Shown: positions 39,189-49,252, numbered from the stretch's first letter. The stretch is DNA of 64,000 nucleotides from Burkholderiales bacterium (GCA_016200895.1 JACQDX010000079.1:1-64000), one strand, 5' to 3'. Notes: a model not told the origin generated them from the sequence alone. A program made the numbers and translations.

Positions 39189-39508
39189 CGCGCACTCGCA
39201 ATGATGCTGAACGATGACGCTGCCAAGAACATCGTACTACACTGGACTGGCTTGCCCAGTCCAGTAGGCGGTGTCCAGCGGCGTTTGCTTGCATGTGACG
39301 TCGGCGACGATACCCGGGTCACCAGTATCGTTCGTTTGAGCGCAACATCTATCCTGTCGGTATTTACGTCAAGAATCCGCCTGGTTCCAGACATGCACCG
39401 ATAAGCGAAACTGGATGCGCGTTAGTCGTCAAGCTCCGTCAGATGGAAGATCGAGACTCGGAGAAAATTTCCAAATAGGTCAAAATCCACGAATCGATTG
39501 CTTGGACT

Positions 39509-40099
39509 TTACCATGTAGAAAGGGCTCTTTTTATTTTCTTAACGAAGGCGCTTACTTGCGTATCATTCAGTTGCTCACTTTTATAAAGAGTCAACATTT
39601 CAAATTGGCAGGCTGGAGCACATGTTCCAAGGATTGCGGTTTTCAAGATGCGCTTTACAGGCTGACGCATAATTAGTTTATCAACCCACCACGGCGAACC
39701 AAGTGTGGTGATAATCAGGACCTTTTGCAGTTTGTCTAATCTTGGTTTGATGGCTCCGAGATCAGTTGCATGGTCATACGCGATCCCCGGCCCCCATATC
39801 CGGTCAAACCATCCTTTCAGTATCGCTGGAAAACCGAACCACCAAGTTGGGAAACAAATGACAAGACCCTCTGCAGAAAGTAAATGATCGACTTCAGCTT
39901 GAATCGAACTTGATTCGTAGGGATGCTTGTAATAGCTTGCTCTTTCTGCGCTATTCAGGGCAGCGTTGAAATTGTTATGGTAAAGATTTTCAATCCTTGT
40001 CTCATGTCCAGCTGCTTTCAAGCTTTCGCAGACCTGGAACGCCAATGACTGGCATAGGCTTTCTTCCAGTGGATGTGCAATGACAACGAGACATTTCAT
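39509..40099 (-). CDS. Flavodoxin-like NAD(P)H dehydrogenase/quinone reductase
   Basis: MKCLVVIAHPLEESLCQSLAFQVCESL...GLVICFPTWWFGFPAILKGWFDRIWGPGIAYD. Confidence 0.92.
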   Translation of the reverse strand: MKCLVVIAHPLEESLCQSLAFQVCESLKAAGHETRIENLYHNNFNAALNSAERASYYKHPYESSSIQAEVDHLLSAEGLVICFPTWWFGFPAILKGWFDRIWGPGIAYDHATDLGAIKPRLDKLQKVLIITTLGSPWWVDKLIMRQPVKRILKTAILGTCAPACQFEMLTLYKSEQLNDTQVSAFVKKIKRALSTW

Positions 40100-40300
40100 A
40101 AGCAGTGTTAGCAGAAATAAATAAGGTAATCAATATATAGCACAAGATTAACAGGAGACGGAGCACTTGGAGACACTTGCCCAATTGTTGGTCAATCTCC
40201 TTGCTGAAAACGCCTGGTTAAACCAGTAATTTGTCGGTCGAAGAAGTAGTTCGAATTCATCTTGCTTTGAGTCAACTCATTACCAATCCACCGGTGGTGG

Positions 40301-40678
40301 CTACCTAATTGCTGTTGCGATCACCCAGTAGGACGAGGTGAAGACGAAGCCGCTGGAGAATGTGGCTTGCCCATCCCCGTAGGTATCGGTCCATCCGACA
40401 CTGGTGCCATGATCGGCCACCGTCGCCTTCTTGATGGTGATGGGTGTGGTTCCGCTTACCGCTGTCCCGAAGGCGCGTCCCACATAGGCGCCGTCGGCAA
40501 TGTAGTAGGTATCACCGCGCACCAGGGTAGACGGCAGACTTGGGTACGCATTGGCCCAGTCGGATCCATTACCTTTGGCACCTGCACGTATGTAGCGATC
40601 CGCCGCATGAGCGGCATCGGCGAATGTGACGAGCAGCAAGCTTGGTAGGAACAATTTGTGAATGAGATATTTTTTCAT
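40301..40678 (-). pseudogene. Truncated N-terminus of a secreted right-handed beta-helix-type protein
   Basis: Signal peptide then ADRYIRAGAKGNGSDWANAYPSLPSTLVRGDTYYIADGAY...FTSSYWVIATAIR*; ends abruptly where such proteins normally begin the beta-helix. Confidence 0.6.
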
Positions 40679-41016
40679 AGTATGTTTGAATGCTTAATTT
40701 GATCGTAATTAATTTAAAATCAGATATCTATTCCGCACGCTATGACAACTCCCTGTCCCATTTCATCACGAGAACGGCGGGGGCTCTGGATTTTTAGAGC
40801 TCCGTAAAGTGGCCCCATTTGGCAAGAAAGATTTCAATTGAACTTAAGGCCGGGACATTTTTCACTTAGCGCATGTTGATTCCTTTCGTTTGTTGTTGAG
40901 ACCATCCTCTGGCTAAGAGCGCAGAAACGGCAAATATATTTTTCCTGCTAAGAACCTATTTGCCGTGTACATCACGCGATAAATACCGACACCAAGCATC
41001 AAAGGCAGTCAGCTTT

Positions 41017-42702
41017 CTAATTCGGAGTGGGTGAGGATGGTGCGACAATCATTGGTCTGTAAGGATAGGCTCCGATGAACGATGGAGAGTTTGGACTCAA
41101 TGCACCACGGTAACCAAGTCGCTTCGACAGGCTTGGGTGACCGCTACTGACTGCTGGGCTATTCAGGGAAGATAGCGCCATGGAATATCCGTTACCTTGT
41201 GAAGGTACGGTGATCAATGGATTGACGTTCTTGCCGTGCACATCGAAACCGGCCGCTTGCGCACCAGTATTTCCTGTAAACGTGGTATATGCCTGGCTAT
41301 ATCGCACGGCATGATCGGGTCTGTCGCTGTAGCAGAGGTTGTAGTCAAAGGCATTGAAATTGGCAATACTTAGATTTGTGGTATTGAAACACCTGGCGCT
41401 GGCGCTGGTATTGGCACCGAAGAAAATCAGGTTATTGACTACATTGTGACCACTACCTGTCAGTTCGATGATGCCTGTATTTGCCGTGCTGTTGCCGGTA
41501 ATATAAATTGAATTATTACGTATGGTCAGATCGCTCCCAACTGCATCTTCCTTGTATGCTGTGTTGGCCACGATACCTTGCACCGTGAATTGCGGGGAGT
41601 TGGTCCAGGCAATCACATTGTCTTCTACCTGGCAGTGCTGGCAGGAGCCAAGCTCGATCGCTGATGAGCCAACATTGGAGACGCGATTACCACGCACGAT
41701 CGTGCCTGCATAACTTTCTACACTTGGATTGCCCCCTATGACCTGGATACCATAGCAGCCACCAGTTGCGCCTGATGTTTCGTCAATGATATTGTTTTCG
41801 ATGACAAGATCATTGGTGGTTTCATGAACAACCAAAGAAACACCCTGGCATTGACCATAGTTACCGCACGCATAGCCGGTACCGGGTGTGCACATGGCAG
41901 AGCGCGTCAGTTTGTTGCCGCGTACTACTGCACCAGAAAAATTTTGCGCCGAAAGGTAAATATTATGATTGCGGTACAGTGGAGAACCAGTTGTCGCGAC
42001 AAAGCCATTGTTGTCGAAGGTATTGCCTTCTATTAGCAGATTGGGGCCGCCTCCGAGGAAACCTTGGTTACTGTTGTCATGGATGTAGGAATTACGCAGG
42101 GTGAGATTTTTGGTGACAACACCAAGGACACGGCCACCCGTTGGGTAGACACCCAGGGCAAAGCCGCTGATGTCGAGATTTTCCAGCAGTACATCGCTGA
42201 CGTCATTATAAGTAAAGACCCCGCTAGCATCGGCAATACCATTCATCCCGACGCCAACACACTTGATGTTCTTGAATGTAAAACCTTCCTTGTGCACCGG
42301 TATCGCGCCACCATTGGTAATAACCAGGCAACCTGCCTCCTTCCCAGTCAAGGTAATCAGGGGTTTTGCAGAACCGCTATAGCCTGCAGGTGCATAATCG
42401 GCGATGACGATGTGGTTCATTGCCGTGCCCCTGTCATTGCCGGTCCAGAATGCTGAAGTGACTGATGTCCATGAGCCATTCTTTGCCAGCAGTATCTGGT
42501 CACCGGCAGATGCGTTATTCAATTGTATATTTGCTGCTGCCAGACTACGCTTGGGGGCAGTTGGTGATGTGCCGGGGTTGGCATCATTGCCGGGTACGCA
42601 CATGGCATCCGCACCAGCCTGGCAGTCAGAAAAATAATAGTCCGTTGCCTGGGCTGAAGCCGAGGCAAGAACCAGCAATCCGTACGCAAGAGTCTTCTTC
42701 AT
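41017..42702 (-). CDS. Right-handed parallel beta-helix repeat-containing secreted protein
   Basis: Signal peptide MKKTLAYGLLVLASASAQA; repeated NLTLRNSYIHDNSNQGF / LLIEGNTFDNNG / LVIENNIIDE / DLTIRNNSIYITG motifs. Confidence 0.88.
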   Translation of the reverse strand: MKKTLAYGLLVLASASAQATDYYFSDCQAGADAMCVPGNDANPGTSPTAPKRSLAAANIQLNNASAGDQILLAKNGSWTSVTSAFWTGNDRGTAMNHIVIADYAPAGYSGSAKPLITLTGKEAGCLVITNGGAIPVHKEGFTFKNIKCVGVGMNGIADASGVFTYNDVSDVLLENLDISGFALGVYPTGGRVLGVVTKNLTLRNSYIHDNSNQGFLGGGPNLLIEGNTFDNNGFVATTGSPLYRNHNIYLSAQNFSGAVVRGNKLTRSAMCTPGTGYACGNYGQCQGVSLVVHETTNDLVIENNIIDETSGATGGCYGIQVIGGNPSVESYAGTIVRGNRVSNVGSSAIELGSCQHCQVEDNVIAWTNSPQFTVQGIVANTAYKEDAVGSDLTIRNNSIYITGNSTANTGIIELTGSGHNVVNNLIFFGANTSASARCFNTTNLSIANFNAFDYNLCYSDRPDHAVRYSQAYTTFTGNTGAQAAGFDVHGKNVNPLITVPSQGNGYSMALSSLNSPAVSSGHPSLSKRLGYRGALSPNSPSFIGAYPYRPMIVAPSSPTPN

Positions 42703-42819
42703 GAGTGGTCTTTCGAGTTTGTTATTGGTCATTCGCTTGGCGCGCGATTGCGCATGGGCGCGAATTTGATTGATGGCTACAGGTGGCCGGATGAATGATG
42801 TCAAGCAGCAGCGTTCAAT

Positions 42820-43470
42820 TTACGGAGTAGCAGCCCGCACGACCGCCTGGTTCAGGTATTGCAGCTCGCTTTCCGCATCTGTCGTTGTGGCTGAAGCCCA
42901 GAAATACCAGGTGCCTGTCGCCAGTCCGTTGATGGATGCTGATAATGCCAAGGGGTTTTGCACTGTTGCCAGCAAAGCTGGTGTCAGATCGTATTGGGTC
43001 TTGCTGCCGTAAACTTTATAGCCGGTCAGACCTGCCAGGCCACCCAGCAAAGAGCCATCTGCCCTGGTCGATGGTGCTTTCCACTTAACGGTGACAGGTG
43101 CGCCGATTTGGCCAATTGGTTGCACGTTCAAGTACTTGAAGCTGGCAGTCACACTCTTCGCCGCATTCATGGTGACTACGCAAGTCGGGCCACTGCCTGA
43201 GCATGCGCCGCCCCAACTGCCCAGAGTCATATATTTGTTGGCAGGTGTGGCAGTCAAAGTCACATTGGTGCCTGCATTAAAATTGCCAACACAGGTATTG
43301 TCACAACGTATACCTGCCGGTTCAGAGCTTATGCGACCAGTTCCAGTCAGACTGATACTCAGGCTTACTGCCGTGTTTTGTGCATGGACAGTGCCTGCAG
43401 GCAGTACACATGTGGTCACAAGACAAATACTGGCCAGAGTGAGGGGAGTAAGTCGCAAAGGGAAAGTCAT
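42820..43470 (-). CDS. Secreted InlB B-repeat / fibronectin-like protein
   Basis: SLTGTGRISSEPAGIRCDNTCVGNFNAGTNVTLTATPANKYMTLGSWGGACSGSGPTCVVTMNAAKSVTASF; FN3-like C-terminus. Confidence 0.8.
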   Translation of the reverse strand: MTFPLRLTPLTLASICLVTTCVLPAGTVHAQNTAVSLSISLTGTGRISSEPAGIRCDNTCVGNFNAGTNVTLTATPANKYMTLGSWGGACSGSGPTCVVTMNAAKSVTASFKYLNVQPIGQIGAPVTVKWKAPSTRADGSLLGGLAGLTGYKVYGSKTQYDLTPALLATVQNPLALSASINGLATGTWYFWASATTTDAESELQYLNQAVVRAATP

Positions 43471-44024
43471 TGGCTATCCTTTTCATATACAGGTAATTGT
43501 AAAAATGAATCATCGGGCTGAAGTCTGCAAGTCCAGGAATTGTGGTAATTACAGAAATATCAGAGAGGCAAGCGTACTGCCTTTGATTTATTGCGTATAT
43601 GGCACTTTCGTTCCTTTTTGTTATGCATTGCGCAAGCGACAGGAACCCGGGCTCAGCCCAGTTTTTCAGGGGAAGCTGGAAATCTTGTACAAAAGGTGAA
43701 TCAGGCAGGAATGCACTGTATCGATCCTGGGATGACGAGTTTTGATGCCGCCAGGTCAACACGTCCTGATTTTGACGGTTTTTCAACATGTAGAAAAATA
43801 TTTCAAAATTAACATTGTAAATACTTTAATTTTGTAAAAAATGCACTAAACTCTAGCGTCAGGGCCAACACACAGGGGCTAACACTCGCGAGTAATCAAT
43901 TTCTATCGTTTGGAATATTTTCTATGATTGCTACCAGCCAATAATTCCTGAATTGGCTATTGCCTCTGCACCTCTGCAAACCCCGAGCTGCGTCCATATC
44001 AATTGATGTTGGGAGAGCCTTGCG

Positions 44025-45968
44025 ATGAGACTATTGATGCCATATTCTGGAATAGTAAAGGGCGTGCTGGGCATGCTGGCCCGGCATGAGCTTAGTGCCA
44101 ATCAGCGCAAACCCCATATCAGGCAGCTTATCTATGTGGCCTTGCCGTGTGCATTGCTGCTGGCACTGGCCAATTATTTGCAGTCTGGTTATCCCCTGCC
44201 TGGCATGATCGTCGCTGTCACAGCCCTGCTCATGTTGGGAACGGCTTTTTTCCTTTCCAGCCAGGAAAAATTGCTGGCCATGGCCGAATCCCTGCTCTTG
44301 TTGTTTGCCCTGCTGGCCAGTGTTACCCTGGGTTTGCTGGGTGGCATTGCGGGTAGCGGCATCTTGTGGATTTATGCTTTCCCCTTCCTGGCATTGTGGC
44401 TTAAAGGCCAGCGCCAGGGCGCGCAATGGAGCCTGGTGTGGCTGCTTGCCATGGCATTCAGTATGCTGGCTGGTAGCAGCATCTTTCCTTTCGCCTATGC
44501 CTACGATGAAAAATTTCTACTGCAGGCCAGTGTGGCACTGCTGTTTTATACCGGTATTGCGCTGGCTTACAATTTCAGTCGCAGCCAGCTGGAAGAAAAG
44601 CTGTATGTCAGCGAACAAGGCATACAGGCCAAGACCCGCGATTATATGGCCAAGCTGGAACAGGCTGCCTATCAGGATGGTGTCACAGGCTTGCCTAACC
44701 GCTTGCGTCTGCTGGATATTCTTGGTAGGGAAATCAGCGCAGCCCAGGAACGCGGACATACCTTGCTGGTGGCACATATACGCCTGAAAAAAATGTTTGA
44801 GACGGCCAACATCATAGGCACGGATGCCAGCGACAAACTGATACGCAATATTGCTGCAACCATGACAGCCACAGTGGGTTCACGCGGTATATTTGCGCGC
44901 ATCAGGCGCGATGAATTTGTCTGCATCTACCGCAAACATTCTGAAGATATCAGCGCCACTGAAATCATCAAAGACGTGCTGGCCTTCCGTCTTGAATACA
45001 AAATCAACGATTATGCAATTCATATAGACCATACCATCGGTGTTGCCAGCTTCCCCAGCCATGCAGTCGATGCTGAAACCCTGCTGCGAAAGGCGGCGCA
45101 AGCCATGTTACAGGCGCAGTTTGCCAATCAGGGACTGGCTTTTTATGACGAAAGGCTGGATCAGCAATTCAGCAGGCAGCAACTACTCTTTGCACAATTG
45201 CATGAGGCCCTGCAAAAAGGCGGGCTGAGCCTGCATTATCAGGGCCTGATTGATTTACAAAGCGGTGCCGTCATCGGTGCCGAAGCTTTAGCGCGGTGGA
45301 TAGACCCGGTATCCGGCCCGATAGCGCCCTCAGAATTCATCCCCATCGCAGAAAAGTCTGGTCTCATCAAACCATTCACACTGTGGGTCATGCGCGAAGC
45401 TTTTGCTCAACTTGCCAGATGGCGTGCCGAAGGTCTGGACCTGTTTGTCTCCATCAACCTGTCATCACGGTCGATACTGGATAATCAACTCGTCGATGAT
45501 TTGCGCGACTTGCTCAAGGAATTCAATCTACCCGCCGAATATGTAGTGCTGGAACTGACCGAGGCCAGTTTTGCCGATTCGCCAGAAACTGCGCTGCAAA
45601 CCATTTTGAGCCTGCATAAACTGGGTTTTCGCCAGTCAATTGATGATTTTGGTACCGGTTACTCTTCCCTGTCCTACCTCAAAAACCTGAAGATAGATGA
45701 ACTCAAGATAGACCAGAGTTTCATGCGCAGCATGGCAACTGATGCCAGCAGCCGCGCCATTGTGCAGTCGACAATACAACTGGCGCATAACCTCAATCTC
45801 AAGGTAGTAGCCGAAGGTATAGAAAATGCCAAAACCGAGCAACAGCTAAAAGAAATGGGCTGCGACCTCGCCCAGGGCTATTATTATTGCAAGCCCATGC
45901 CTGCTGATGTCTTCAACCAGTGGGCACGCTCATGGCAAATTAATCGCAGGGCAGTGTTGTCGGCTTGA
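44025..45968 (+). CDS. GGDEF/EAL protein with degenerate GGDEF (IRRDEF) and intact EAL domain
   Basis: DGVTGLPNRLRLLD; FARIRRDEFVCIY; GAEALARWIDP; IDDFGTGYSSLSYLKNLKIDELKIDQSFM; N-terminal TM segments. Confidence 0.92.
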   Translation: MRLLMPYSGIVKGVLGMLARHELSANQRKPHIRQLIYVALPCALLLALANYLQSGYPLPGMIVAVTALLMLGTAFFLSSQEKLLAMAESLLLLFALLASVTLGLLGGIAGSGILWIYAFPFLALWLKGQRQGAQWSLVWLLAMAFSMLAGSSIFPFAYAYDEKFLLQASVALLFYTGIALAYNFSRSQLEEKLYVSEQGIQAKTRDYMAKLEQAAYQDGVTGLPNRLRLLDILGREISAAQERGHTLLVAHIRLKKMFETANIIGTDASDKLIRNIAATMTATVGSRGIFARIRRDEFVCIYRKHSEDISATEIIKDVLAFRLEYKINDYAIHIDHTIGVASFPSHAVDAETLLRKAAQAMLQAQFANQGLAFYDERLDQQFSRQQLLFAQLHEALQKGGLSLHYQGLIDLQSGAVIGAEALARWIDPVSGPIAPSEFIPIAEKSGLIKPFTLWVMREAFAQLARWRAEGLDLFVSINLSSRSILDNQLVDDLRDLLKEFNLPAEYVVLELTEASFADSPETALQTILSLHKLGFRQSIDDFGTGYSSLSYLKNLKIDELKIDQSFMRSMATDASSRAIVQSTIQLAHNLNLKVVAEGIENAKTEQQLKEMGCDLAQGYYYCKPMPADVFNQWARSWQINRRAVLSA

Positions 45969-46037
45969 TTGCTTCTTTTTGCAATCCCCTGTGAAAAGGC
46001 TTAGCATGCGGGTTCATCTCCATTACTTGTCATTCCC

Positions 46038-46625
46038 ATGCCCTATTCACTGCAAAAGAAAATCAAACAATTCAGCCTGGGTCTGCTGATCTGCCTCATG
46101 TTCATGGCGGCTGCCATTTCTACTCTGGGTTTGCGGGATCAGGTCGTGATGGCAGATGTCGTAGTAGTGCCGGGCAATACTGTTAATCCTGACGGTAAAC
46201 CATCCGAGCGTTTGCGTGGTCGTTTGAATGCCGCGCTGCGTCTGTATGCCACGCAACAATGCAAAGCCATCCTGGTCAGTGGTGGTATTGGTGAAGAAGG
46301 CCATGATGAAGCAGCCGTCATGAAAAAATACCTGGTTGACCATGGCGTGCCAGACGCAGCTGTCTATACCGATAATCAGGGCATCACCACTTTTGCCACG
46401 GCAAAAGCTGCAGCAGCCTTGATGAGGGAGAAAAACTGGAAAACCAGCATGCTGGCCAGCCAGTTTTTTCATATAGCGCGTTTTCAACTGGCGATGAAGA
46501 AGTATGGAGTGACGCCTGTCGGGCATGTGCATTCTACGCATTATGAAGTGAGGGATGCCTATTCGCTGGCCCGCGAAGTGCTGGCGTATTTTGAGTATAC
46601 GTTCAGTAATCCGCAGGTGGAGTGA
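46038..46625 (+). CDS. YdcF-like (DUF218) protein
   Basis: DVVVVPGNTVNPDGKPSERLRGRLNAALRLY...ILVSGGIGEEGHDEAAVMKKYLVDHGVP. Confidence 0.88.
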   Translation: MPYSLQKKIKQFSLGLLICLMFMAAAISTLGLRDQVVMADVVVVPGNTVNPDGKPSERLRGRLNAALRLYATQQCKAILVSGGIGEEGHDEAAVMKKYLVDHGVPDAAVYTDNQGITTFATAKAAAALMREKNWKTSMLASQFFHIARFQLAMKKYGVTPVGHVHSTHYEVRDAYSLAREVLAYFEYTFSNPQVE

Positions 46626-46888
46626 GTTTGCTTTTTTGAGCTAAACAGGATGCGGTAATTGAGTTTCAAGCCCCATGCTTTTGGCAGGAATCTACCGGGC
46701 TAGCGCTTCAGTGGTGTTTGTCACATGCCTTGAAGTTAATAAATCAGATTCGTAGTGATTTGAATTATCTGATTTTTTACTATGCATCTTTTTGCTTCGC
46801 CAAAAGTTGTGCCAAAAAGGCGACCCAGGCGTCGTCGCCTCTGCGGGGTTCACGTTTGTGCAGTACACAAAATGGGAAGGCTTGAAAA

Positions 46889-46958
46889 CTCGCTTCGCTT
46901 GCAAGCGATTGCCGTTACGCTGGCGGGCAGCATGCTGCCCGAAACCCCCGCTACATCT
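46889..46958 (-). repeat. Two-hairpin motif, instance C1 (minus orientation, inside the large palindrome loop)
   Basis: Reverse complement: GATGTAGCGGGGGTTTC [GGGCAGCATGCTGCCC] GCCAGCGTAACGGCAA [TCGCTTGCAAGCGA]. Confidence 0.8.
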
Positions 46959-47008
46959 CAAACCTCGATCCTTCTTTTTCCATTTTCTGTACTGCACAAA
47001 CGGCGTCG

Positions 47009-47080
47009 GTGTCGCAGGGAATTCGGGTTGCATGCAATCCGCCTGCGCAACGATCTCGCTTCACAAGGCGAGATTCCTTC
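47009..47080 (+). repeat. Two-hairpin motif, instance C2
   Basis: GTGTCGCAGGGAATTC [GGGTTGCATGCAATCC] GCCTGCGCAACG [ATCTCGCTTCACAAGGCGAGAT] TCCTTC. Confidence 0.8.
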
Positions 47081-47298
47081 CCTACAGGGACACAGGGCAC
47101 ATGGGAACTGCAAAAATCAAAAGCAACGTCAAATTCAACAGTAACAGCAACAAGCAAGCCAACCTCATTTGGAAACTAGAATGTCACATTACGTTTCTTA
47201 AAATAAAATCCTGTAAGCCGATGCTCGAAGGCTACGACTAATTTATATCTGTCGTATGATTCATGTATAAGCAAATATCTTTATAGAAAGTCTTCATC

Positions 47299-47814
47299 GT
47301 GAACAAAACAAAATTACTCAGTGTCGTTACTGCAGCCATAATGGCTGTGGCCAGTTTCTCCGTGTCGGCGCAGGCAAATAAGGATACTCAGCAGATGAGT
47401 TTTCAAGGGGCAGAGCTAAATGGCAAGAAGCTTGCCATCAGTGATTATGCAGGCAAGACACTACTGGTCAGTTTTTTTACTGCGGGTTGCAATCTTTGTG
47501 CACGTGACTTAAAGCTCATGCGTGAGTTCTATGTCGGTAATATGAAACGCAATTTTGTGTTGCTGGCAATCAATATTGATCAGGATAAGAAAGATTTTGA
47601 TTCTTATGTGCAACTGATTAATCTTGCTGTACCTGCAGAGCAACGTTTTCCTATTATCTGGCGCAATACTCCAGGGTATAAGGATAATTTTGGCAGTATC
47701 GTCAGCCAGCCCACGCATTTCGTGATTAATCCTAAAGGCCAACTGGTCTTGAAGCGGGAAGGCAGCTTCCAGGCGAATGACTGGGATAATTTGTGGGAAT
47801 CGCTGGGTTCCTGA
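47299..47814 (+). CDS. TlpA-like redoxin with signal peptide
   Basis: Signal peptide; LVSFFTAGCNLCARDLKLMREFY; FVINPKGQLVLKREG. Confidence 0.85.
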   Translation: MNKTKLLSVVTAAIMAVASFSVSAQANKDTQQMSFQGAELNGKKLAISDYAGKTLLVSFFTAGCNLCARDLKLMREFYVGNMKRNFVLLAINIDQDKKDFDSYVQLINLAVPAEQRFPIIWRNTPGYKDNFGSIVSQPTHFVINPKGQLVLKREGSFQANDWDNLWESLGS

Positions 47815-47840
47815 TTCTTGACTGGAGGGATGGAAACGGG

Positions 47841-48281
47841 ATGAACATGAAATACGAAGTGAGCATAGTTGATACGAACCTGGAAGAAAACATAGGCCAG
47901 TGCTTCACAGTATTTAGCTATTTGAGGCCTCATCTGGATGAGGCTGAATTCATACACAGAGTGCAAGTCCAGGCGGCTGAAGGCTATACCATCGCCTGTA
48001 TCTACATGGACGATGAAGTGGTCGCCGCTGCCGGTTATCGTGTGCAGCATTATCTGGCCTGGGGCAAGATACTCTACCTCGATGATTTGATCACCCATCC
48101 GCAAAAGAAAAATGCAGGTTTGGGATCAGCCCTGATGGAATGGGTGAAGCAGCAGGCAAAAATATTGAATTGCAATGAATTGCATCTGGATACTGGCTAT
48201 CAAAGGCACGATGCCCACAGGCTGTATCTGAATAATGGTTTCGACCTGAGTTGTCACCATCTTTCTAAAAAAATAAGCTGA
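47841..48281 (+). CDS. GNAT family N-acetyltransferase
   Basis: LYLDDLITHPQKKNAGLGSALMEWVKQQA...LHLDTGYQRHDAHRLYLNNGFDL. Confidence 0.9.
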   Translation: MNMKYEVSIVDTNLEENIGQCFTVFSYLRPHLDEAEFIHRVQVQAAEGYTIACIYMDDEVVAAAGYRVQHYLAWGKILYLDDLITHPQKKNAGLGSALMEWVKQQAKILNCNELHLDTGYQRHDAHRLYLNNGFDLSCHHLSKKIS

Positions 48282-48314
48282 GCTACCAGTTCATATTCAA
48301 ACTTATATTCAGAC

Positions 48315-49091
48315 TTAAAATTCCAGCGGTAAACTCCAGCTTGCAGGGATGACATCATGCCTGACTACGGCGCGCTGTTGCTGGCGGCGTTGCAGACTGT
48401 CATGGCTCCAGGTTTTCTCCCAGCCGGGTGGATAGGCCAGGCCTTCACCTTGCCAGCCTGGCAGGCGCTGGCGCACGGCGATCACAGGCAGGTACAGGGG
48501 CAAGGGCTGTTCTGGTGTATCTGCCCCCAGACTGTAGGCGTAATTCGGCAGCAAGGCATCACAGACTGCGGCAAACCAGGCGGTATGATCTTCATCCTGG
48601 CCCAGTGCATTGGCCAGGCCAGCGGGGTCAAAGCGGGCCAGGGCTTCTATCAATGCTGCCGTGCTGGCACCGGGTGCATCGCCCCAGCCCATGACGGGGT
48701 TGAAGTTGTAATCGGCACCTGAACCATACCAGCCTTCACGCCAGGGTCTTTGCATCCAGTTGCGCGGGCCTGTGAATAACTGCCAGCGCCAGTGCAGGCC
48801 AGAAGCTTTGGGCCAGCTATACAGATACAGTTTTTGATAACCGGCAGCATGCAAATCCCTGACCATCGCCATCAGGCGCGCATGCGGCATGCGTTCTGGC
48901 GGGGTGCGGCGGAACAGTATGGGTTCACCATCGGCATGCTGGACTTCATCTGTGGACAAGTTCAAATCCAGGGTACGTTTTTCATCACCAAAACGCGCTG
49001 CCACCCAGCCACTGAGCAAGTTCACGGCAGTCAGCACGCCATAGCCACGATGGCGGTGAAAAATAACGGTTCCGGGGGCAATCGGTTTCAT
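48315..49091 (-). CDS. Hypothetical protein
   Basis: 258-aa ORF with N-terminal GTVIFHRHRGYGVLTAV; no confident family. Confidence 0.6.
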   Translation of the reverse strand: MKPIAPGTVIFHRHRGYGVLTAVNLLSGWVAARFGDEKRTLDLNLSTDEVQHADGEPILFRRTPPERMPHARLMAMVRDLHAAGYQKLYLYSWPKASGLHWRWQLFTGPRNWMQRPWREGWYGSGADYNFNPVMGWGDAPGASTAALIEALARFDPAGLANALGQDEDHTAWFAAVCDALLPNYAYSLGADTPEQPLPLYLPVIAVRQRLPGWQGEGLAYPPGWEKTWSHDSLQRRQQQRAVVRHDVIPASWSLPLEF

Positions 49092-49252
49092 ATATTGATG
49101 GTGTAGCTGCTGTATATCCGAGATGTATCAACGGGCTGTATACGATGAAATGCAACAGCTTAGTGTAGCAGTTTTCACTGGCCCCCTATGCGCGTTACAA
49201 TGTGTCTAATCTAAAAATTTTTTCCAAATTCTTCATCTACAGAGACAAGACT

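Larger units (their letters stand above)
46785..47160 (+). repeat. Composite intergenic multi-hairpin element, copy C
   Basis: aaaggcgacccaggcgtcgtcgcc; gtttgtgcagtacacaaaatgggaag ... cttctttttccattttctgtactgcacaaac; acatgggaactgcaaaaatcaaaagcaacgtcaaattcaacag. Confidence 0.85.
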
